Positions 22,840-39,130 of a stretch of DNA of 64,000 nt are shown in pieces. The stretch covers positions 434,001 through 498,000 of the forward strand of contig QNQO01000520.1 of the NCBI GenBank assembly GCA_003290165.1. The letters run 5' to 3'. This DNA comes from Berberis thunbergii (lineage: Eukaryota; Streptophyta; Magnoliopsida; Ranunculales; Berberidaceae). Both the position numbers and the translations under genes were made by a program. The notes beneath the pieces are model-generated. The model was not told the origin of the DNA. It searched no databases and saw only the letters and a list, made by a program, of their open reading frames with translations. The stretch's first letter is position 1, and each line of letters starts with the position of its first letter.

Positions 22840-24125
22840 GTCACTGGCAAGTCGTCTTCGCCATGCTATAAGAACATTTACTGAGCTACCACTTTCCAAT
22901 CCATCTTGATCCGTTCGTGGCAGACTAGGAATTGGTGCAAGCTAACAGTTATCATCGTCAGTCGTTTTGACTAAACTTTTGGCAAACGATCATTGTTAGT
23001 AGTTGGCCAATGATCCTTGGCAAGTCGTCTTCACCATGTTACATGAGCATTGACTAAGCTCTCACTTTCTAGGCCATCGAAATCTGCGGGCAGTGAACTA
23101 GGCTTTGAGCAAACCAAGACCATCTTTGTCAGCGGCCACTGACTAAGCTTTGGTCGGGGTTTGACAATCATTGTCTGCTTATGAGTAGTGACCCCTTGCA
23201 AGCCATCTTAATCAGGCGTCAAGAGCGTTGACTAAACTCCCATTTTCTAGGCTGTCGGAATTCATTATGCGCAAACTAGGTTTCGAGCAAACTAGAAGCT
23301 ATCGTCGTTGATCGTTATCGACTAAGCTTTGGTTGAATTTGGTCTCTAATATCGTCATCAATGCTCGATGAACTAGGCGTTAGAGCGGACCAAAAGCCAT
23401 CATCACTAGTCGGAATTGACTAAGTTTTGGTCGGGTTCGATGATCATTGTCTGTAGTTTGACAATGATCCCTGGCAATCCATCGTGATCAGGCTCGATGA
23501 GCTCTAACTAGACTCCCACTTTCTAAGCCATCATCATTCGCGCTCGACGGGCTAGGCCTTAGAGTAGACCAGAAGCTATCATCATCAGGGTTTGGCGATC
23601 ATTATCAATAATTGGAAAATGATCCCTGGCAAGCCATCGTGATCAGGCACGATGAACTCTGACTAGACTCTCACTTTCTAAGCCATCGTCATCCACGCTC
23701 AAAGAACTAGGCGTTAAAGCAAACTAGAAGCTATCGACATCAGTCAGAACTGACTAAGCTTTGGTCGGGTTTGGCGATCATTGTATGTAGTTGGACAATG
23801 ATCCCTAGCAAGCCATCATGATCAGGCTCGATGAGCTCTGACTAGAATCCCACTTCCTACGCAATCGTCATCCTCGCTCGACGGACTAGGCTTTAGAGTG
23901 GACCAAAAGCTATGGTCATCAATCGGAACTGACTAAGCTTTGATCGGGTTTGGCGATCGTTGTCTATAGTTGAACAATGATCCATGGAAAGCCATCATGA
24001 TCAGGCTCGATAAGCTCTGACTAGACTCCTACTTTCTAAGTCATCGCCATCCACGCTCGATGAACTAGGCGTTAAAGCGGACCAGAAGCTATCGTCATCA
24101 GTCGAAACTGACTAATGTTTGGTTA
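22840..24125. repeat. ~180-bp tandem repeats in the 3' region of element A (about 7 units)
   Basis: The marker CACTTTCTAAGCCATC (with variants) recurs near 22889, 23063, 23240, 23518, 23672, 23851 and 24031, mostly at 174-180 bp spacing. Other shared blocks are CAATGATCCCTGGCAAG, GAACTGACTAAGCTTTGG and GATCAGGCTCGATGA. The 278-bp gap includes a partial unit. The same unit occurs in C/D (57000-57935), and a shorter relative in B. Confidence 0.9.
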
Positions 24126-24394
24126 GGTTCAATAAGTCTTACTTGGGCATCATGACTTATGTAACTCGCTGAATGGTCTGACATGGGGACCGGTTCAATG
24201 GATTTGATATGAAAATCGAACAATAATAGATTGATTGGATATCAAACTAGATTTGATGAACATTGGTGGAAGTTTAGTAAAAACAAATACTCTTTATTGA
24301 TAATATTTTTTAGCGTATTCTACATTCCATAGTCACTTAAGGCTTTCACCGTTCATGTCTTCCAACTAATATGTTCCTGGCTTGTTGACCTTGG

Positions 24395-28745
<4,351 letters not shown>

Positions 28746-28750
28746 CTTGC

Positions 28751-29456
28751 TTACTGTGTTGACAGAAGAAGAAGAAGGGTGTTGTTTGCTGCTATTGGCT
28801 GCTTGGTGTTATTGTTAGCTAGTTGTTGTTGTTGATCAGGACCATCAGGTAACTCCAATCTCCAAACTCTCTACTTCTTCTTCACTGCAAAAGAAACTCA
28901 TAATGTCTCCAATATTAATTAGATCTCTATTTAGTGAATGAATGTTGATTCATGTCCACCCCATCACTGATATCTTATGAAATGTTAGAAGATTAAAAAA
29001 AAACTTTGCAATTTGCTAGTATACTGAAGCTACTTGTTGTTGTTGTTGTTAGCTAGCTGTTGTTCTCTCATGTGAATGAGGACCATTTAAAATTCTAAAT
29101 TCAGTATAATATAGTGGGATTGACTTATGGTTAGAATTTAAATGGTCAATAATGCAAGTTATCATTATGTTTACCTTCCATGAAAGATGTTGTCGACTTG
29201 TAGTCTTGTATTACTCCAAAAAGACTGTCATAATTACCTCTGTTCTAGTAATGTTTGACATGCTAGCTAAACTGATATTTGTGTGACTTTTTTAGATTTT
29301 CATTACAAGGGTAGCATTTCTTATTAGTGGTTATATCAGTTTGTACCGGATTTCTGAATTGACTACATTGCTATATGCTTCCATCATTCAGTTGAATTTC
29401 TGTTGTCATTCGGTAATTGTCTCACATTCCATGCCTCTTACACAATTTAGCATCTC
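28751..29456. other. No gene recognised; TTG-rich microsatellite stretches
   Basis: (TTG)n-like tracts occur at 28815-28835 and 29032-29062, each close to GTTAGCTAG(C/T)TGTTG and a following AGGACCAT. They may be two decayed copies of one short repeat. No coding or LTR signal was found where a 5' LTR of element A would be expected. Confidence 0.5.
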
Positions 29457-29775
29457 AGGATGTGTTTGGTTGCATGAATCCTATGCCATCGGAATTCATA
29501 AGAGGATCTCTACATTTTAGGCTAAATTGATGTATCACTTCACATACACCATTTGATTTTGTGATCAATGGTGGGAATGAAAGTCCCATGAACATGAGAA
29601 TCACACTCCTTGGTCCCCCAAGGCATTGGATTCCCATGTTCATGGGACTTCCACTCCCATCATTGATCACAAAATCAAATGGTGGATGTAAAATGATACC
29701 TCAAATTAACCTAAAATATAGGGGTCCCCTCATGGATTCCCATGGCATAAGATTTCATGCAACCAAACACACCCT
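29457..29775. mobile_element. Hairpin MITE (~320 bp)
   Basis: The terminal sequences GATGTGTTTGGTTGCATGAA (left) and TTCATGCAACCAAACACACC (right) are near-perfect inverse copies. The complementarity continues inward for about 150 bp: CCATTTGATTTTGTGATCAA pairs with its inverse, and CCCATGAACATG with CATGTTCATGGG. A short CCTTGGTCCCCCAAGG stem forms the tip. The non-autonomous structure with TGTTTGGTTG ends resembles Tourist/hAT-type MITEs. A target duplication could not be decided, so the superfamily is open. Confidence 0.85.
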
Positions 29776-30288
29776 CGGAGTCTACGAATCATTTGTTTTT
29801 CACAAGAGAAGTCAATTAGCAGCCATCGTAACTGTCTTATATGTGTTCAAACTTCAAATTCTTCATCATGAGTCAAGAGTTATAATGGAAAGATTGCACT
29901 CTATTGAGGCACTTCAAAGGTTAAGTGGAGAAGGTGTGGCTGATAGAGTGATTCATTGGGTAGCTGAGATAACTAACTCATAAAGGTCGAATTTTAGAAA
30001 TCATGTAATCTTCTCATTCAGACTTCAAAGACAACACATTGTATCAAGAAGTGTTTGAGTGGAATAAGTCGACAATGTGAGTCATTTATCTCCACCTCAT
30101 TGAGAACTTATCTTGATTTTGATTTTTTAGGTTATTAACTTATTATAAATAAGTTGACATTGGTGTTGTTGGTGATTAGGCAAAAATGGGGAAAAAACGC
30201 CGTCTTTTTTTCCGACATTGTGCCTTTTTATTGGATTATATTTTTGGGTTTCTTAAGTGTTTGTGAATAATGCACAAGGCGCTCAACC
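29776..30288 (+). other. Short open stretch, unrecognised, then AT-rich spacer
   Basis: From about 29777 to the TAA at 29981 there is an open frame with HKRSQLAAIVTVLYVFKLQ and EALQRLSGEGVADRVIHWVA. Its composition looks protein-like, but it matches no family I recognise, and most of the ORF upstream of it is MITE sequence. It could be a decayed exon. The rest up to 30288 shows nothing. Confidence 0.3.
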
Positions 30289-30442
30289 ATGGAAGGTGTT
30301 TCAACAACTCCAAGTTCATCACCATCAACACAAACTCAAGATACACCGACATCTCAAGATGAACCATCTAAAAAATGCACGACCTAGTCAAGAGGGGTCA
30401 TCATCTCAAAATCCACCACCTACTCAAGTGGGATGACTTCCC

Positions 30443-30903
30443 TATTGGAAAACAATCTGTAACAATAACTGTGAGGGGATAAGATAATTTGAGGTTTGCT
30501 TAATGTATTGTCCTTAAGATAATATTCGACTCGTCTCTTTGCAACGTTGATGGTCGTTAATCTCCCAAGTTACAATAGATTCGTCTATGTTCCTAATGCA
30601 CTTTAGGACAAAAACGCAGGCGACTAGAAATAAGAATTGACTTTGAGATGAACAGGAAAGAACCTGTTTGATTTGAATGTAAACTCTTTTTTCTGAGTGC
30701 TAGGTTGTTGTTGTAATGTTGAATTGCTAATCTTTTGGATATCTCAAATGGCCAATTTGAGATTTTACGTACTTGTTCCCAGAAGACACAATTGAACCAA
30801 CACAACTGTTGGTCAAAGACTTACATAAGGGACCTTATGTAGTGAGTTTACATAACACATGATTTACTAATTCAATAAAATTGAAAATACAAAATTTTCA
30901 ACA
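30443..30903 (-). repeat. Copia 3' LTR
   Basis: 461 bp. It pairs with 35976-36460. Compared with its partner it lacks the ACTTATAGCAAATGAAAC-type segment (about 36303-36320). Confidence 0.9.
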
Positions 30904-31479
30904 ATCCCCCATTTGAATGAGAAAATCGTGACATCTCAAGAGTACGTGGATTAATGCCACATCAGGATAAGTATCTTTCATTTTGAACCTTCCTTAGTAA
31001 AAGAGTATCAGAATTACTTAACTAATCAGTGGACTATTTCGTCTTGAACTGTCAGTTGTTGGTGTAAAACTAGTCAATAAACTTTACATGGCATTATTCC
31101 ATTCAAATTCTGTTCTTGGTTGTGTTAGTTTTGGTCCTGAACAATTCTCAGTTCTGTAAGTGCTACTATAGATTTTAGCTTGATAAAATTATTGTAGAGC
31201 CGACCCAGCTCACACTTACATAAGTTACCGCTTCTATAAGAAGTATCCTATAATACCCCACTTGCCTTTTGCAAGATATAAACGTCATTAAAAATAATGT
31301 ATCATTGTTTATCCTTTTGATTACAGTAGGTTTGCACTTGGTGCTTCATAGGAATGGAAAGAGCATTATACTCTTAAGTGCTTAACAATTAAGTTATCTA
31401 TTACTACTTTTCCTTTTGAACTAAGTCCATGGGATCTTCAATAACTTAGTAAGGTTTCCGTATATGAGAATTCGTGTGT

Positions 31480-34400
31480 ATTTGGCTTTTAAACCAATTC
31501 CCCTCGAACCACAATCTATACGCCCTCTAGATAAACTGTTAGTAAATGAATCTGCTAGGTTATCTTTTGATTTCACAAATTCAATGGACATTATGCCATT
31601 AGAGACAACTGTCGCACGGTACGATGCCTTCGACGTATGTGTCGTGATCGACTGTTGTACATAAAATTGTGAACTCTACATATAGAGGTTTGATTGTCAC
31701 AATGTATGCATATGGCCGGTACTGGTTGTAGCCATAATGGAATGTCTTCTAAAAATGGACGAAGCCACTAAGCTTCTTCCCCAGTCTTGTCTAAGGCTAT
31801 GAACTCAGTTTCCAATGTGGATCTAGCTATACATGTTTGTTTAGAAAATTTTCAGGTACGACATTGCTTGCCATAGTAAGCACATAACCACTGGTAGATT
31901 TTACTGATTCAGAATCAGAAATCCAATTTGCATCACTGTATCCCTCAAGGACACTAGGATATCTATTATAGTGCAATGCATAGTTTGAAGTATTTTTCAA
32001 ATATCCTAAAATCTTAAGCAAAACATGCCAGTGAGCATTACTCGATTTACAAGTATATCTACTTAGTCCACTCACAGCATAAGCTATATCAGGTCTCGAA
32101 CAACTCATCAAACACATTAAACTTCCAATAATGCGAGAGTACTTAAGTTGTGAAACACTTGGACCTGTATGCTTATGTAACACCTGAGATGGATGGAATG
32201 GATTATTAGATTTCTTGATTCCATATTGTTTGAACTTGTCTATTACATTCTCAATGTAATGTGATTGAGACAAAGCTAGTGTTCGCAGTATTTTGATTCC
32301 CAAAATTACGTCTGCTTCACCTAGATCTTTCATATTGAAATGTTTACTGAGCATAAATTTGGTGGACTTAATAACTTGACTATTAGTCCAAAAATAAGCA
32401 TATCATCAACATAACTTGTCACACCCATTTATGTTGAATCCATTTTTCAACATGACTCCATCAAATTTCTCATGTCATTGTTTAGGAGCTTGTTTTAGAC
32501 CATATAAGGATCAAACATTTACATACTTTGTGATCTTGTCCCTTGTCTCGGAACTCTTCTGGTTGATCCATATATATTTCCTCATTTAATTATCCATTCA
32601 AGAACACAGTTTTTACTTCCATTTGGTGAATTTCCAAATTGTAAAGTGTTGCGATGGCAATGAACATCCTAATTGATGTTATCCTTGTCACCGGAGAATA
32701 AGTGTCAAAATAGTCTAAACCTTTTTTTACTATACCCTTTAGCTACTAATCGAGCTTTGTATTTATCAATGGAACCATCGGGTTTCATTTTACGCTTGAA
32801 GATCCATTTGCACCCAATTGGTTTATGTTCAGGAGAAAGATCAACCAATTCCCAAGTATGATTATACATAATGGATTCTATCCCATTGTTTATAGCTTCC
32901 TTCCATAAAGAAGCTTTAGGAGTAGACATTGCTTCTTTATAAGTACGAGGCTCTGTTTCTAACATTTAAGTTAGAAAATCTAGACCAAATAATTTGGAAT
33001 TTCGAGCTCTCTTGCTACGTCTAAGAATGTAACCATTTTTATTTTCATTAGAATTGATATTTTGCTCACTTCCTTCATTTGACACCTCATGTGTTCTTTT
33101 TGGAGCACTAGATGACTCAGAAGTCATACGAGGTGTTGATTCTATGTAATCCTTTCTATGAGAAAATACCGTCTAAAAAATATCGCATCTCTAGACTCAA
33201 TGATAGTATTAACATGAATATCATTGATGTCAAATTTAAACACCAAAAATCTGTATGCACTGCTATTTTTGACATTTCCTAAAAAATAATAATCAACCGT
33301 TTTTGCTCATAGTTTGTTTCTTTTGGGTGGTGGAACAAAAACCTTTGCTAAGCACCCCCACACTTTAATGTGTTTGTAGGATGGTCGTCTACCTTTCCAT
33401 ATTTGATATGGTAATTCATCAAATTTATTGTGAGGCACTCGATTTAAAATACGATTTGCCATATGGAGTGCTTCCCCCCACAAGTTCTCAGGTAGACCTG
33501 AGTTGATAAACATGGTATTAATCTTGTCTTTCAAGGTTCAGTTTTTCCTTTCAGCAACTCCATTTGATTGTGGTGAGTAAGGAGCAGTAGTTTGGTGTAT
33601 ATAATACCATTTTGATCACAAATCTCTGCAAATGGAGATTCATGCTCACCGCCTCTATTAGATCTCAATATTTTGATCTTTTTATTTAACTGATTTTTGA
33701 CTTCAATTTTGTATCTTACAAACACATTGATTGCTTCGTCTTTGCTATTTAATAAACACACAACAACATCGTGAGCAATCATCGATAAATGTGATAAAAT
33801 ATTTCTTTCTACCTTGAGTAGGAATTGATTTGAAATCACATAAATCGGTGTGTACTAAACCCAAAATTTCAGTGTTTTTTATACTGAATGAAAAGGTTGT
33901 TTAGTAATTTTTTTCTTCCACCCAAATCTTGCACTTGTGTTGTGATTTATTATCAAATTTAGGGATTAACCCTAGACTAGCCAACTTCTTCATTTTCTTC
34001 AAATTTACATGACCTAGTCCATCATGCCACAATAAAGGGACTTAAGCAAATAAGAAACAGATTTTGCATTATTAATGATCATTACATTGGCCTTGAAAAT
34101 ACCATTTGTAAGGTAACCACGTCCCACATATATTCCGTTTTTGGACAGAACAAATTTCCTTGACTCAAAAACTATTTTAAAGTTATCTACTAGAAGAGAA
34201 CCAGAGATTAAATTTTTCCTAATCGCTGGAACATGCAAGACGTTTTTCATCATGACGTTCTTGCCTGAGGTATATTTTAATACAACAGTTCTCTTGCCTT
34301 CAATTGCTAAGACTGAATCATTTCCCATGAAGACCTTGTCATCGTTATTAAACTTATCATAAGTTGAAAACATGGTCTTATCGCTGCAGATATGGCGGGT

Positions 34401-35395
34401 GGCACTGGTATCAAACCACCATGTGCGAGGATGATTAACGAGGTTAACCTCAGATACATTAGCGGTAATGTGTAACCTTTTGATAAGACAGGCAAGAGCA
34501 TCTGATAAGTTTGCTCGAGAAGACTGTCGTTCTTTGTCTTCATCCTTGCGATTTTTGCAATCCTTTGCAAGACGCCCCTTCTTGCCACAAACATAGCAAG
34601 ATCCCTTGAACCTTTTAAAGTTTGCATGGCTTTTGGGGATTACGTTACTTCCCCCATTATTCAAGGAATGTTTCATTTATTGAGAGTTCGTTTGCTGCTT
34701 TGAACTCTCGATAACATGCATTTTTGTTTCAAACGGTGTGCGCTTGTCTGTTCCTCGGTTGTCTTCCTCAATTTTTATGCGAATGATCAAGTCTTCAAGA
34801 CTCATCTCCTTATGCTTGTGTTTCAAATAGTGCTTGAAATATTTCCAATTGGGAGGAAGCTTCCCAATAATAGCAGCAACCTGAAAAGATTCACTGATGA
34901 CGTGGCCTTCAGCCTTCATTTAATGAATGAGAATTTGGATTTCTTGGATTTGGACAATGAAAATTTTAGCATCAGTCATTTTATAATCCATAAACTTGTC
35001 AACGTCAAATTTCTTTAACCCATCATACTCAGTTTTGAACTTCTTTTCCAATGACCCCACAGTTCCTTAGCGTTGTTTATAGTACTACAGACTTTGTACA
35101 AAACTTCATCGAGCGAATTCAACACGTAGTTACGGCACAGGAAGTCAGAATTCCTCCAAGCTTCAATTGCGAGGAGCACTTCCTGGTGGTTCTCTTGGGT
35201 TTATCCATCTTTTGGCTTTGGTTCATCCTCGGTAAGAAATTTTACCAGCCCCAATGTTGTTAGGTAAAACAACATCTTGTTTTGCCATGTTTTAAAATCA
35301 ACTCCTTTGAATATCTCTGGCCTATCATGAGCAAGAACTTTAGTGACTCCAGATGTCACCCTAGCTATTAAACTGGTTTCGTTTTTATCTCTCAT
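31480..35395 (-). pseudogene. Copia gag-pol remnant
   Basis: Minus-strand order: gag from MRDKNETSLIARVTSG (35395) with WQNKMLFYL and [19 protein letters not shown]. Zinc knuckle [14 protein letters not shown] (about 34590) has Arg where the family has His. Protease reads [12 protein letters not shown] (34420). A GAG-pre-integrase/integrase region has RSNRGGEHES (33680) and ENLWGEALHMANRILNRVP (33480-33420). RT has ELVDLSPEHKPIGCKWIFK (32850-32800) and YVDDM (32415-32401). RNase H has SRPDIAYAVSGLSRY, GYSDANWISDSESVKSTSG (32100-31880), then 'SRHIRRRHRTVRQL' near 31615. The gene order is the normal copia order. Many stops and frameshifts are present. Confidence 0.88.
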
Positions 35396-35975
35396 ATTTC
35401 TGTTTGATACTCAAAAAACACAATTGATTTGTTCTTAGTAATAATACAAATAAATTTAATTTTGTCACACATAAAATTTAATTAGACTCAATACTATAAA
35501 AATAGTATTTTAATCAAAGTTCATCAATTTATAAACTCTGTATCGAATTTGTACAAATTATTATAATAAAAACAATAGTATTGATAGAGTTCCAAAATAT
35601 ATAAACTCTCACACTTACTGTACAAAACAGTATGTTGGAATTAATTGTACAAATAAAAACATGTACTGCACAAAATAAATTTACACAAATAGAATTTTAC
35701 TGTACTAAACAGTAGATGACACAGACTAGAAGCCTGTAAGCCAGTACATTTTTTTTTTACCAAAGTGTGTACTTTGGATTTGACCAAAGTTTTAGTGCTT
35801 TGGATATGTATGGCTACGTATAGTGTACAACACAGACTCAAGGTCTGAAAACCAAACATGTATTGACCAAAGTTCTAGACTTTGGATTTGACTAGAGTTT
35901 TAGTACTCTTGATGTGTTTGGCTTGAGTTGTATGAAAGTATGATATTGATAAAGATTATATTATTGTCTTAAGAT

Positions 35976-36460
35976 TGTTGGAAAACAATTTGTAACAGTA
36001 ACAATGAGGGGATAAGATAATCTAATTCGAGGCTTGCTTAATGCAATGTCCTTAAGACAGTATTCGACCTGTCTCGGTGCAATGTTGATGGTCATTAGTC
36101 TCCCAAGATACAACAAATTTGTCTTTGTTCCTAATGCACTTTATGATAGAAACTGAGGCGAATAGAAATAAGAATTGACTTTGAAATGAACAACAAAGAA
36201 CCAATTTGATTTGAATGTAAACTCTTCTTCTGAGTGTTAGGTTGTTGTTGTAATGATGAATTGCTAATCTTTTGGATTACTAAAATGGCCAATTTGAGAT
36301 TCTACTTATAGCAAATGAAACATTACGTACCTGCACCCAGAAGACACAATTGAACCAACACAATGTTGGTCAAAGACTTACATAAGGGACCTTATGTAGT
36401 GAGTTTACATAACACACGATTTACTAATTTAATAAAATTGGAAATACAAAATTTCCAACA
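35976..36460 (-). repeat. Copia 5' LTR
   Basis: 485 bp, beginning (plus strand) TGTTGGAAAACAATTTG and ending ATTTCCAACA. The hAT coding sequence resumes directly after it. Confidence 0.9.
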
Positions 36461-37628
36461 TCCTCTCCTTCCTTCTACTACACAAACATCGAAGGTATAG
36501 AGTCATTTTACTAAAACAAACATAGAAGGAAAGGGATGAGGGCAGTTTGTATGCATTGTAAAGGTGATTTAGCATGCCATAGTCTAAAAAATGGTACATC
36601 TAGCCTACTTAGACATTTGTATTTGTCTTGTCAAAAATCTCCTTTAAAAACGGCAAGTAACCAAAAAGTTATTTCTTTTGCTAATAAGGGTACCCAGTTT
36701 CACACTCATTTAATAAAGAGAAATGTATGAGGAAGTGTCTGGAAATGCTTATTATTGCTGAGCTTCTTTTTAAGCATGTGGAAGCGATAGGATTTAAGCG
36801 ATTTATGACGGAGTCACAACCTAAATTTGATCCACCATCTCGTAAAACCGTTGCTAGAGATGTGTGGTCTATTTTTCAAGAAGAAAATGCCAAGATCAAG
36901 AGTGTCATTTTTTACAACAATCAAAGAGTTTCTCTTACCACAGACACTTGGACTTCAATACAAAATGTAAATTATATGGCTGCAATCACCCATTTTATTG
37001 ATGATGGTTGAAATGTGCATAAAAGAGTTATCAATTTTTGTCAAATTATCAACCATTCTGGGAATGCTATTGGGAGATTTTTAGAAAGGTGTTTGAGGGA
37101 TTGGGGCATAGATAGGGTATTCATTATTACTCTTGATAATGCTAGTTTGAATGATGGTGTTGTTAGGAATATGAATCGGAAGTTGAATAGGTGGAATACA
37201 CTTTTGTTGGATGAAGAGCTTTTTGCATATAAGGTGTAGTGCTCACATCACCAATTTGATTGTTTTTTTATGGATTGGTTGAGTTGCATACTTCTATTAA
37301 GAGTATTCGTATGGCTTGCAAGTACACGAGGTCTTCCCCGACTAGGTTGGAGAGATTTAGGCAATGTTTAGCCTTGGAGAAAATTGAAAGCAAAGTTTTT
37401 TTGCCTTTGGAGTGTAAAACTAGGTGGAATTCCACCTACTTATTGTTTTAGGCGGCTTTAAAGGTATAAAAGACCTTTGAAAGGTTGACGGAGGAGGATA
37501 TGGACTTTGTTTCTTACTTTAGTTGTGGTGATGACCAATGTGAGAAACCAAGAAATAAGAAAAAAAAGGTTGAGGAAGGTGGGAAAGAAATAGTTGAAAT
37601 CCTATGTGCCACGGATTGGTTGTGATGC

Positions 37629-38450
37629 AGCAAATTTTTGCTCCCTGGGGAGGTCATAATGCCGGGTAATGTCATACTGAGCTACGATGCTCCCAAGATG
37701 TTCTTGCTGCACTAGGTTCGCTGGTTGAAGAGGTCATCGACCCTTGTTTGAGGAATAGGAGCTTGGCCATGCCTAGTCCGGCTAGGTTGGTAGAACTGGA
37801 GGCGAGCGTGCATCCTGTTGTTATTTCGAAAAAGGAGGCAGCCCTCTAACCTTGCAATTTCTTCTTCCAAACCGTTGTCCTTGCTAGACAATGAGGTGGC
37901 TATTGCGAAGTGCAAATTACCTACTTCTGCTCAAGAGGCTATTTAAGGGGATTGTTGTCTCTTGCTTGATATTGTTATCCCCTCTGCTGACTTGAAGGGG
38001 GAGGTATTGGACTAGGTGTTGGCCTTGTGAGTCATCATGGTTCCATGGCAAAGGCTCACACTCTTGAGTCACGTGGTTTCGTTGTACTGCACCCTGATGT
38101 TCGCGGGAGAGTTCTTGCTTTGGATAAGGCTTTAGTAGACTTGTAGGCGTCATATTCGGATGCTCTCCACCGGGTAGATTCCTTGGCTGGACAACTACAA
38201 AATTCTGGCATTGCCGCAAACTTGGGGTCAAGCGAGCCGTGGTGTCTGTGTCTGAAAAAAAGTTTGCAAACATAAGGGCTCAACTGAAGTCGGCTAAATC
38301 CGATTTGGCTCCAACTCGTGCCGAATTGGGGCGGGCTCGTGCTGAGTTGGAGCGCTTAGACGTTGTTGTGGACAAGTGGTCGTCCGATTTTCAGGCTCAG
38401 GTTGCTGAGAGGAAGCGGTCAGACCCGATCAGGTAAGCCTAGCTAGTGAC
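37629..38450 (-). mobile_element. Tat element fragment G (LTR end plus antisense coiled-coil ORF)
   Basis: The plus strand begins TGCAGCAAATTTTTGCTCCCTG, matching the reversed LTR end of element B (TGCAGTCGATTTTCGCTCCC). The sequence then passes into a decayed plus-strand coding stretch with LVELEASVHPVV, TLESRGFVVLHPDVRGRVL and an open coiled-coil segment 38239-38433 (IRAQLKSAKSDLAPTRAELG). This resembles the coiled-coil half of the Tat antisense ORFs. Most of the LTR is missing. The fragment truncates the hAT gene on its left and meets element B repeats on its right. Confidence 0.6.
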
Positions 38451-38479
38451 AACAACAACTCTTGATCAAAGCTTAGACC

Positions 38480-39130
38480 TGGTGTAGATGGTTTGGAAGG
38501 TGAGAACCTTGTCAGTTCCGACTGATGTCGACAGTTTGCCACAGGACCACTTCTCTTCTACAGACCATGGTCGCCGAATTACCAACCCCAGACATGTAGC
38601 TCGCTTCGCACACGTGTAAATGGTTTGGAAGGTGGGAGCCTAGTCAGTCCCAAATTGATTTTGACGGCATGCCATGACCACTGCTCTTTTACAGACCATG
38701 GTCGCCGAAAATTCCCAAATTTGAAGCTCAATGCGCATGAGTGTAGATGATTTGAAAGGTGGGAGCCTAGTCAGTCCCGAACTGATTCTGACCAGCTTGC
38801 CACGGGACCACTGCTCTTCTACATACCATGGTCGCCGAATCCCCTCATCTCAAACTTGTAGCCTACTCCTTGCGGGTGTAGATGGTTTGGAAGGTGGGAA
38901 TCTAGTTAGTCCCGAACTAATGTCAACGGCTCGCCACGAAATTGTCACTCTTCAACAAACCATGATCACAGAATTCTCACATCCATAACTTGTAATTTGC
39001 TCCGCGTGGGTGTAAATGGTTTGGAAGGTGGGATCCCAGTAAGTCCCAAACTGATTCTGACGGCTTGCTGCACGACCACTGCACCCTTTCAAAACAGCAG
39101 TGGCAGAAATAAATCACAGTTCAGGCAGCA
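38480..39130. repeat. ~130-bp tandem repeats of element B (about 5 units)
   Basis: GTGTAGATGGTTTGGAAGGTG and variants recur near 38483, 38613, 38740, 38875 and 39009 (spacing 127-135 bp), with CCATGGTCGCCGAA and CAGTCCCGAACTGAT blocks. Inverted, CACCTTCCAAACCATC corresponds to CACTTTCTAAGCCATC of the A and C/D repeats, and ATCAGTCGGAACTGAC is shared. The three arrays therefore share ancestry despite different unit length. Confidence 0.85.

Larger units (their letters stand above)
30443..36460 (-). mobile_element. Ty1/copia element, both LTRs, inserted in the hAT gene
   Basis: Left LTR 30443-30903 and right LTR 35976-36460 align throughout (for example GAGGGGATAAGATAAT, CAATTGAACCAACACAA, GACCTTATGTAGTGAGTT). 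In element sense each begins TGTTGGAAA-like or TGTTGAAAA and ends TTTTCCAACA-like. A CAAATGGGGGA purine tract (30904-30916 region) precedes the left LTR in element sense, which makes it the 3' LTR. Flanks TTCCC and TCCTC are similar but not identical 5-mers. No tRNA-Met-type primer site was recognised. Indels of about 24 bp between the LTRs indicate that the insertion is not recent. Confidence 0.9.
30289..37625 (+). pseudogene. hAT transposase gene, split by a copia insertion and truncated at its 3' end
   Basis: hAT transposases cut and paste DNA elements. The ATG at 30289 starts MEGVSTTPSSSPSTQTQD, a Ser/Thr-rich leader, interrupted at 30443 by a copia element ending at 36460. After it comes a BED zinc finger (CMHCKGDLACHSLKNGTSS, then H and C, about 36540-36640). 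The core follows: SLTTDTWTSIQNVNYMAAIT (36935-36995), HKRVINFCQI, AIGRFLERCLRDWGIDRVF, ITLDNASLNDG (37120-37160), MACKYTRSSPTRLERF (37306-37353) and LECKTRWNSTYLLF. Stops break it near 37009, 37237 and 37449. The C-terminal dimerisation region is absent because Tat fragment G begins at 37629. It resembles the plant RICESLEEPER/BED-type hAT group. Confidence 0.85.

Noticed and set aside
22840..24125. Regularly spaced repeats considered as a CRISPR-like array
   Set aside because: Units are ~180 bp, diverged, without short identical repeats and unique spacers, and sit in a plant retrotransposon.
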